Positions 58,319-64,000 of a stretch of 64,000 nt of DNA are shown piece after piece. Under the pieces are notes generated by a model, which saw only the letters and a program-made list of their open reading frames with translations, ran no database searches and was not told the DNA's origin. Numbering within the stretch: position 1 is the stretch's first letter; each line of letters opens with the position of its first letter. The position numbers and the translations under genes are program-made. Source of the DNA: Streptomyces roseifaciens. GTDB lineage: Bacteria > Actinomycetota > Actinomycetes > Streptomycetales > Streptomycetaceae. Location of the stretch: the NCBI RefSeq assembly GCF_001445655.1, contig NZ_LNBE01000003.1, positions 806,001 to 870,000 on the forward strand, given 5' to 3'.

Positions 58319-58448
58319 GAGCCGCCGGGCGCCGCCCGTGCCCTAAGGGGGTGGCGGGCACCCGGCCGGGGCCCGGATGGTCGGGCTTCGGTGCTGGTCA
58401 GTAGAGTTCCCGTGCCCCTGCCCGTAGCGAATGCCGAGGTGTCAGCCC

Positions 58449-59711
58449 GTGAGCCCCGCCCCCGTCGTCACCGTCGTAGGCATCGGCGCCGACGGCTGGC
58501 CCGGCCTCGCCCCCGTCTCGCAGGAGGCCCTGCGCGGCGCCGAGGTGGTCATCGGCGGCCCGCGCCAGCTGGGCCTGCTGCCCGGCGAGTGCGCCGCCGA
58601 GCGCGTCGCCTGGCCCTCCCCGCTGCGCCCCGCCGTCCCGGGCCTGCTGGCCGCGCACGCCGGGCGCCGCGTGTGCGTGCTCGCCAGCGGTGACCCCATG
58701 TTCTTCGGCATCGGCCGCACCCTCGCCGACGCCGCCGGCCCGGCGGCCCTCCGCGTGCTCCCGCACCCGTCCTCCGTCTCGTACGCGTGCGCCCGGCTCG
58801 GGCTGCCGCTGGAGGAGGCGGAGGTCGTCAGTCTCGTCGGCCGCCCGCTGGCCGCGCTCACCGCGGCCCTGCACGACGGCCGCCACCTGCTCGTCCTCAG
58901 CGCGGGCTCGGACACCCCGGCCGAGGTCGCCGCGCACCTGCGCTCGCGCGGCTTCGGCCCGAGCCGGATGACGGTCCTGGAGCAGCTCGGCGCCCCGGCC
59001 GAGCGCCGCGTCGAGGGCACCGCCGACGACTGGCCGCACCCGCCGGGCGACGCCCTGAACGTCATCGCCGTCGCCTGCCGCCGCACCCCCGGCGCCCTCC
59101 GCCTCCCGCTCACGCCCGGCCTGCCCGACGACGCCTTCGAGCACGACGGACAGCTGACGAAGCGCCACGTCCGCGCGGCCACGCTCGCCGCCCTGGCCCC
59201 GGCCCCCGGCGAGCTCCTGTGGGACGTGGGCGGCGGCTCCGGCTCGATCGCGATCGAATGGATGCGGGCGCACCGCACCTGCAGGGCCGTCAGCGTGGAG
59301 CGCGACCCCGCGAGGGCGCCCCGCATCACCCGCAACGCCGAAGCGCTCGGCGTCCCGGCCCTCCGCGTGGTGACCGGCGCCGCGCCCGCAGCCCTCGCGG
59401 AACTGCCCGCCCCGGACGCGGTCTTCATCGGCGGGGGCCTGACGGCGCCGGGCCTGCTGGCCGCCTGCTGGGAGGCGCTGCCCCCGGGCGGCCGCCTGGT
59501 GGCCAACACGGTCACCCTCGAATCCGAGGCGCTGCTCACCGAGTGGTACCGGCGTCACGGAGGCGAGCTGACCCGCCTGGCGGTGGCGCACGCCGTCCCC
59601 GTGGGAGGCTTCACCGGCTGGCGTCAGGCGATGCCGGTGACGCAGTGGTCAGCGGTCAAGCCCACCGACCCCGACCCGCACACCGCTCCCGAGGGGAACT
59701 TCCAGTCATGA
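58449..59711 (+). CDS. cobL: Precorrin-6Y methyltransferase/decarboxylase (CbiE-CbiT fusion)
   Basis: A 420-residue fusion. The N-terminal CbiE domain (about 5-200, tetrapyrrole methylase) has VVTVVGIGADGWPGL, VCVLASGDPMFFGIGRTL and HPSSVSYACARLGLP. The C-terminal CbiT domain (about 215-405) has KRHVRAATLAALAPAPGELLWDVGGGSGSIAIEWMR. Together they methylate C5 and C15 and remove the acetate of ring C in corrin-ring synthesis. I prefer GTG 58449, with GAGGTG upstream, over ATG 58431. The stop overlaps cobM as ATGA. Confidence 0.93.
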   Translation: MSPAPVVTVVGIGADGWPGLAPVSQEALRGAEVVIGGPRQLGLLPGECAAERVAWPSPLRPAVPGLLAAHAGRRVCVLASGDPMFFGIGRTLADAAGPAALRVLPHPSSVSYACARLGLPLEEAEVVSLVGRPLAALTAALHDGRHLLVLSAGSDTPAEVAAHLRSRGFGPSRMTVLEQLGAPAERRVEGTADDWPHPPGDALNVIAVACRRTPGALRLPLTPGLPDDAFEHDGQLTKRHVRAATLAALAPAPGELLWDVGGGSGSIAIEWMRAHRTCRAVSVERDPARAPRITRNAEALGVPALRVVTGAAPAALAELPAPDAVFIGGGLTAPGLLAACWEALPPGGRLVANTVTLESEALLTEWYRRHGGELTRLAVAHAVPVGGFTGWRQAMPVTQWSAVKPTDPDPHTAPEGNFQS

Positions 59712-60478
59712 CCGTGTACTTCATCGGTGCCGGCCCCGGCGCCGCCGACCTCATTACGGTGCGCGGCGCCCGCACGCTCGCCCGCTGCGGCGTCTGCCTG
59801 TACGCGGGCAGCCTCGTCCCGCGCGAACTCCTCGCCGAGTGCCCGCCGGACGCCCGCCTCGTGGACACGGCCGGGCTGAACCTGGACCAGATCACCGAGG
59901 AGTTCGTCCGCGCCCACGAGGCGGGCCACGACGTGGCGCGCCTGCACTCGGGCGACCCCTCGGTGTTCAGCGCCGTCGCCGAGCAGATGCGCCGCCTCGA
60001 CGCGGCGGGCATCCCGTACGAGATCGTGCCGGGCGTCCCCGCCTTCGCCGCGGCCGCGGCAGCGCTCGGCCGTGAGCTGACCGTGCCGACGGTGGGCCAG
60101 ACCGTGATCCTCACGCGCATCTCGCAGCAGGCCACGCCCATGCCCCCCGGCGAGGACCTCGCGACCCTCGGCCGCAGCGGCGCCCTGCTCGTCCTGCACC
60201 TGGCCGCGCGCTACCCCGAGCGGATCGTCTCCGAGCTCCTCCCGCACTACGGCCCCGACTGCCCCGCCGCCGTCGTCGCCATGGCCAGCCGCCCCGACGA
60301 GCTGGTCCTGCGCGGCACGCTCGCCGACATCGCCGGGAAGATCAAGGAAGCGGGCGTGGTCCGTACCGCGGTCATCGTCGTGGGCCGCACGCTGGCCGCG
60401 GAGCAGTTCCCCGACAGCTACCTCTACTCGGCGGACCGGGAGCGGGACCAGGACCAGGGCGGCCGCTGCGCAAACTGA
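59708..60478 (+). CDS. cobM: Precorrin-4 C11-methyltransferase
   Basis: A 256-residue uroporphyrin-III-methylase-type enzyme: VYFIGAGPGAADLITVRGARTL, CLYAGSLVP, RLHSGDPSVFSAVAEQM, YEIVPGVPAFAAAAAALGRELTVP and TVILTRISQQATPMP are close to CobM/CbiF. It adds the C11 methyl of the corrin macrocycle from SAM. The ATGA overlap with cobL indicates coupled translation. Confidence 0.94.
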   Translation: MTVYFIGAGPGAADLITVRGARTLARCGVCLYAGSLVPRELLAECPPDARLVDTAGLNLDQITEEFVRAHEAGHDVARLHSGDPSVFSAVAEQMRRLDAAGIPYEIVPGVPAFAAAAAALGRELTVPTVGQTVILTRISQQATPMPPGEDLATLGRSGALLVLHLAARYPERIVSELLPHYGPDCPAAVVAMASRPDELVLRGTLADIAGKIKEAGVVRTAVIVVGRTLAAEQFPDSYLYSADRERDQDQGGRCAN

Positions 60479-60552
60479 GGGCAGCCTATGCTTACCCCCA
60501 AATGATCATGTGGCCGCTCGTCCGGCCACGCCATTTCCCAGGGGGGAAGCGC

Positions 60553-61779
60553 ATGTCGCAGCACGTATCCAAGGTCCTGAGGGCCACGCTCGTCGCCCTC
60601 ACGGCGACCGCGGTCGTCGGCACGGCGGTCGTCCCGGCCGCCGCCGCGACGGCGCCGGGCGCGGACAAGGCGCACGCCGCCACGCAGGAGGCCCTGAACG
60701 GCCTGGTCGCCGCCGACATGCCGGGCGTGGCCGCCGAGGCCCGTACGCCCAAGGGCACCTGGTCCGGCTCCGCGGGCTACGCGGACACCGCGACGAAGCG
60801 CAAGCGCACCGCGGCCGACCACTTCCGCGCGGGCAGCATCACCAAGTCCTTCGTCGCCACGGTCCTGCTGCAGCTGGAGGCCGAGGGCAAGCTCAGCCTC
60901 GACGACTCCCTGGAGAGCCGCCTGCCCGGCGTCGTCAAGGGCAACGGCTACGACGCCAACAAGATCACGATCCGTCAGCTCCTCAACCACACCAGCGGCG
61001 TGCACGACATGGTGTACACCCCGGAGTGGGACAAGGAGATGAACGGCCCCGGCTTCTTCGAGCACCGCTACGACATCAAGACGCCCGAGCAGATCGTCGC
61101 CATGGGCATCAAGTACGGCCCGGACTTCGAGCCCGGCAAGGGCTGGCGGTACTCCAACACCAACTTCGTGCTCGGCGGCATGATCATCGAGAAGGTGACG
61201 GGGAAGCCCTACGCCCGCGAGGTCGAGCGGCGCATCGTCAAGCCGCTGGGCCTGAAGGAGACCACCTTCCCGGGCACCGACCCGAAGCTGCCCGCGCCGC
61301 ACCCCGTCGGCTACTCCAAGCTCTACGTGCCCAACCCGGGCCCGGAGATCCACGACGCCACCGAGTACCGGCCGTCCTGGTCCGGCGCCACGGGCGAGGT
61401 CGTGAGCACCAGCGGCGACCTCAACCGCTTCTACAGCGCACTGCTGCAGGGCAAGCTGCTGCCCAAGAAGCAGCTCGACGCGATGCTCACGACCGTCGAG
61501 ACCGGCGAGCACTACACCTACGGGCTCGGCATCATCTCCCGCAAGCTGTCCTGCGGCGTGCAGGTCTACGGGCACGACGGCGTCGTCTGGGGCTCCCTCA
61601 GCGGGTCCGCGGGCACCCGTGACGGCAAGCACATGCTCACCTTCAACATCAACGGTGACTGGCTCAACGAGAGCCCGCCCTTCGAGAACATGTTCGAGGG
61701 TGAGTTCTGCGGTGCGCTCCCGAAGCCGGTGAAGGACAAGCCCGCGGCCGCCGCCACGGCGCTCAACACGCTGCGCTAA
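60553..61779 (+). CDS. Secreted serine hydrolase (DD-peptidase / class C beta-lactamase type)
   Basis: A 408-residue exported enzyme. The signal peptide runs from the N-terminus to about AAAATA (residue 35). Active-site motifs are SITKS (S-x-x-K), YSN in GWRYSNTNF, and HDGVVWG. It resembles R61-type DD-peptidases and related esterases acting on D-Ala-containing peptides. GGGGGAAG precedes ATG 60553. It sits inside the cobalamin cluster between cobM and the convergent cbiD, whose stop it overlaps by 4 bases, without an obvious link to the pathway. Confidence 0.9.
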   Translation: MSQHVSKVLRATLVALTATAVVGTAVVPAAAATAPGADKAHAATQEALNGLVAADMPGVAAEARTPKGTWSGSAGYADTATKRKRTAADHFRAGSITKSFVATVLLQLEAEGKLSLDDSLESRLPGVVKGNGYDANKITIRQLLNHTSGVHDMVYTPEWDKEMNGPGFFEHRYDIKTPEQIVAMGIKYGPDFEPGKGWRYSNTNFVLGGMIIEKVTGKPYAREVERRIVKPLGLKETTFPGTDPKLPAPHPVGYSKLYVPNPGPEIHDATEYRPSWSGATGEVVSTSGDLNRFYSALLQGKLLPKKQLDAMLTTVETGEHYTYGLGIISRKLSCGVQVYGHDGVVWGSLSGSAGTRDGKHMLTFNINGDWLNESPPFENMFEGEFCGALPKPVKDKPAAAATALNTLR

Positions 61780-62960
61780 CCCTGGCCGTGAGCGCCGCGC
61801 GGGCCTGCGGGCTCCGCGCGGCCCACGATCGTGCCCGCGCGGTCGATGCAGATCACGTCGACCGCGACGGGCGCCCCGCGCAGCACCGCGAGGGCCTCCT
61901 CGCGGGCCGTGGCCGCGACCAGGTCGCCGAGCGGGACGCCCGCGGCCTCGCACAGCCGCAGGGCCTCCAGGCCCGTGTTGGCGGAAGTGACCGCGGCCGC
62001 CAGCTCCTCGCCGGCGCCGCCGTGCCGGGCCAGCTCCGCGAGGAACCCCTTGTCCACCTGCGAGCGGCCCGAGTGCAGGTCGAGGTGGCCCGCCGCCAGC
62101 TTCGACAGCTTGGCGAAGCCGCCCGCGACGGTGAGCCGGTCCACCGGGTGCCGGCGGATGTACTTGAGCACCGCCCCCGCGAAGTCGCCCATGTCCAGCA
62201 GGGCGTCCTCCGGCAGGCCGTGCACGGCCACGGCGACCTTCTCCGACGTCGACCCCGTACAGCCCGCCACGTGGCGGCGGCCCGCCGCCCGGGCCACGTC
62301 CACGCCCCGCCGGATGCTGTCGATCCACGCCGAGCACGAGTACGGCACGACGATGCCCGTCGTGCCCAGGATCGAGATGCCGCCCAGGATGCCCAGGCGC
62401 GGGTTCCAGGTGGAGCGGGCGATCTCCGCGCCGTGATCGACCGACACCTCGACCTCGACGTCCCCCGTGCCGCCGTACCGGGCCGCGACCCCGGCGACGT
62501 GGTCGCGGATCATCTGCCGCGGCACGGGATTGATCGCGGGCTCGCCCACGTCCAGGGGCAGCCCGGGGCGGGTCACGGTGCCGACGCCCGGCCCGGCCCG
62601 GAACACGACGCCGGAACCCGGCGGGAGGATCCGCACCGTCGAACGGACCAGCGCGCCGTGCGTGACGTCCGGATCGTCACCGGCGTCCTTGACGATGCCG
62701 GCCATGGCGGAACGGCCGGCGTCGCCGTCGCCGTCGCGGAGCTCCTCCGCGGCCAGCGCGAACGCGGGCGTCTGCCCCTTGGGCAGGGTGATCGTCACGG
62801 GGTCGGGGAACTCGCCCGTGAGGAGAGCGGTGTACGCGGCGGTGGTCGCGGCCGTCGCGCAGGCGCCCGTGGTCCAGCCGTGGCGCAGGCCGGTGTGCTG
62901 CAGTTGCGCGGTGCGCCCGCCGGTGACCTTGCCCGGTGCATCGGTGGTGGCGTCGGTCAT
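61776..62960 (-). CDS. cbiD: Cobalt-precorrin-5B C1-methyltransferase
   Basis: A 394-residue CbiD. The N-terminal LRHGWTTGACATAATTAAYTALL is the family hallmark (RxGWTTGxCA). Others are GVGTVTRPGLPLDVGEPAINPVPRQMI, RLGILGGISILGTTGIVVPYS and HVAGCTGSTSEKVAV. It methylates C1 of the corrin ring and belongs to the anaerobic-type route. It diverges from cobK with about 108 bases between the two starts. Confidence 0.94.
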   Translation of the reverse strand: MTDATTDAPGKVTGGRTAQLQHTGLRHGWTTGACATAATTAAYTALLTGEFPDPVTITLPKGQTPAFALAAEELRDGDGDAGRSAMAGIVKDAGDDPDVTHGALVRSTVRILPPGSGVVFRAGPGVGTVTRPGLPLDVGEPAINPVPRQMIRDHVAGVAARYGGTGDVEVEVSVDHGAEIARSTWNPRLGILGGISILGTTGIVVPYSCSAWIDSIRRGVDVARAAGRRHVAGCTGSTSEKVAVAVHGLPEDALLDMGDFAGAVLKYIRRHPVDRLTVAGGFAKLSKLAAGHLDLHSGRSQVDKGFLAELARHGGAGEELAAAVTSANTGLEALRLCEAAGVPLGDLVAATAREEALAVLRGAPVAVDVICIDRAGTIVGRAEPAGPRGAHGQG

Positions 62961-62980
62961 GGAGTACTCCGGAAGAATTT

Positions 62981-63027
62981 CCCGCCGCGACGGCGAACGA
63001 CCACAATGTGGGGGACCGGCGGGGTGG
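62981..63027 (-). repeat. Single copy of the dispersed element between cbiD and cobK
   Basis: The complement carries CCGCCGG, TGTGGT and CGCCGTCGCGGCGGG in the same order and spacing as the copies near 30095, 58182 and 63956. It lies in the intergenic space between the divergent cbiD and cobK genes. Confidence 0.6.
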
Positions 63028-63068
63028 AACGACCGGCCGCGACCCGAAGGCGAACAGAAGGGCACGAC

Positions 63069-63830
63069 GTGGGGGCCGAACGCCACATCCTGATCCTGGG
63101 CGGCACGACCGAGGCGCGCAGGCTGGCCGGCGAGCTCGCCGCGGACCCCGGGCTCCGGGTCACCACGTCCCTGGCCGGGCGCGTGGCGCAGCCGCGGCTG
63201 CCGGCGGGGCAGGTCCGTATCGGGGGGTTCGGAGGCCCTAGCGGCCTCGCCCGGTGGCTGCGCGAGCAGCAGGTGGACGCGCTCATCGACGCCACCCATC
63301 CTTTCGCCGGCACGATCAGTTTCAACGCGGCGCGGGCCGCCGCAGAGGTCCATGTTCCCCTGCTCGCCGTCCGGCGCCCCGGCTGGGTCGCAGGTCCGGG
63401 CGACGACTGGCACGACACGGGCTCGCTGGAGGAGGCCGCGGCGGCGCTGCCCGCGCTGGGCGAACGGATCTTCCTCACCACCGGCCGCATGGGCCTCGCC
63501 GCCTTCGCCCACCTCGACCGGCTGTGGTTCCTCGTCCGCTCCGTGGACGCCCCCGAGCCCCCGGCACCGGCCCGCATGGAGGTCCTCCTGGACCGAGGCC
63601 CCTTCACGGTCGAGGGCGAACGCGAACTGATCCGGCGGCACCGCATCGACGTCCTCGTGACGAAGGACAGCGGCGCGGCGGCAACGTCGGGCAAACTCAC
63701 GGCGGCCCGCGAAGCGGGCATTCCGGTCGTGGTGGTCCGGCGCCCCCCGACGCCGCCGGGTGTGACGACGGCCTCCTGCCCGGCGGACGCGATCCAGTGG
63801 CTCCGCCACCTCCCCCTGCCGGGCGCCTGA
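63069..63830 (+). CDS. cobK: Precorrin-6A reductase
   Basis: A 253-residue CobK/CbiJ. HILILGGTTEARRLAGELAA is the NADPH-binding start; VDALIDATHPFAGTISFNAARAA, RRPGW, ERIFLTTGRMGL and VLVTKDSGAAATSGKLTAAREAGIPVVVVRRP are family landmarks. It reduces the macrocycle after C1 methylation. GTG 63069 has AAGGG upstream. A pair of repeat elements follows the stop. Confidence 0.93.
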   Translation: MGAERHILILGGTTEARRLAGELAADPGLRVTTSLAGRVAQPRLPAGQVRIGGFGGPSGLARWLREQQVDALIDATHPFAGTISFNAARAAAEVHVPLLAVRRPGWVAGPGDDWHDTGSLEEAAAALPALGERIFLTTGRMGLAAFAHLDRLWFLVRSVDAPEPPAPARMEVLLDRGPFTVEGERELIRRHRIDVLVTKDSGAAATSGKLTAAREAGIPVVVVRRPPTPPGVTTASCPADAIQWLRHLPLPGA

Positions 63831-63888
63831 CGACTACCCGGACTTCGTCTCACCAGCCGGGTGGAAGGGGCCGGGGCGGTCCCTTGAG

Positions 63889-64000
63889 TCCGCCGCCGCG
63901 GCGAGTGACCACGATGGTGGAGTCCGGCGGTGCCGTACAACCCTCGTGTGAGCCCGGCACCGCCGGGTACGTACGTCGTGGCCGATCGCCGTTGCGGCGG
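63889..64000. repeat. Inverted pair of the dispersed element after cobK, running off the window
   Basis: A - copy (63889-63934) and a + copy (63956-64000) are arranged back to back, with GGCACCGCCGG, CGTGG and CGCCG-N2-GCGGCGG blocks. The second copy is cut by the window edge. Confidence 0.7.

Noticed and set aside
58173..58448. Possible cobalamin riboswitch before cobL
   Set aside because: The B12 box and the conserved core seen at 34500-34645 are not found here; the structure is explained by the inverted repeat pair.

Overview
The window is very G+C-rich, densely packed DNA with the third-codon-position bias, short gene overlaps (ATGA, GTGA) and gene content of a Streptomyces-type actinomycete: a chaplin, iron boxes of the DmdR/IdeR type, a PAS-GAF-SpoIIE phosphatase, a K15-like DD-peptidase, a DUF574 methyltransferase and a fused double FecCD permease. 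No rRNA, tRNA, CRISPR array or insertion sequence was seen.

Left part (1-7200). After a truncated membrane-protein gene and an MFS exporter with a perfect operator-like inverted repeat, there is an unusual cassette (2570-7087). It holds a 356-residue protein resembling M29 aminopeptidases, three tandem 60-bp ORFs that all encode the same 19-residue cationic peptide (MKKTIKVRKNSNYLGTLLG), a second 356-residue M29-like protein that seems to have lost the metal ligands, and a secretion-signal-free S9 oligopeptidase. I do not recognise this arrangement. It is the best candidate in the window for an undescribed peptide system, perhaps RiPP-like.

Middle-left (7373-17807). Metabolic and regulatory genes: an RraA-like protein, the azlCD exporter, a CGNR regulator, a YtrA-type ABC operon with its GntR regulator, a PIG-V-like mannosyltransferase, DUF574, a sigma-like protein with a partner protein, a cupin and a serine hydrolase.

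Iron region (17830-34392). A siderophore system: an ABC ATPase and a lipoprotein binding protein diverge from one iron box. A second box precedes a two-module NRPS (C-A-T-C-A-T-TE; my reading of the A-domain codes is a basic residue, probably Arg, then Thr), followed by MbtH and an MFS exporter. A third box precedes a fused permease and a Fes-type esterase. This fits a DHB-Arg-Thr trilactone of the griseobactin type, with the catechol (dhb) genes lying elsewhere. A cobalamin riboswitch with cbtB-cbtA (cobalt uptake) adjoins this region.

Right part (35926-64000). A DD-peptidase, an ABC exporter flanked by two tiny ORFs, a secreted DUF4360 protein, two signalling genes (anti-sigma-like ATPase and PAS-GAF-PP2C phosphatase), a P450, an allene-oxide-cyclase-like secreted protein, a complete ribose operon (rbsR-A-C-B-K) with a LacI operator, phosphoketolase, a SigB-family sigma factor, a chaplin, an atypical SDR, a PhzF-like protein and part of the cobalamin pathway (cobL, cobM, cbiD, cobK), interrupted by a serine hydrolase. 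Copies of a roughly 45-bp repeat, mostly in inverted pairs, lie around the cob genes and after the siderophore exporter.
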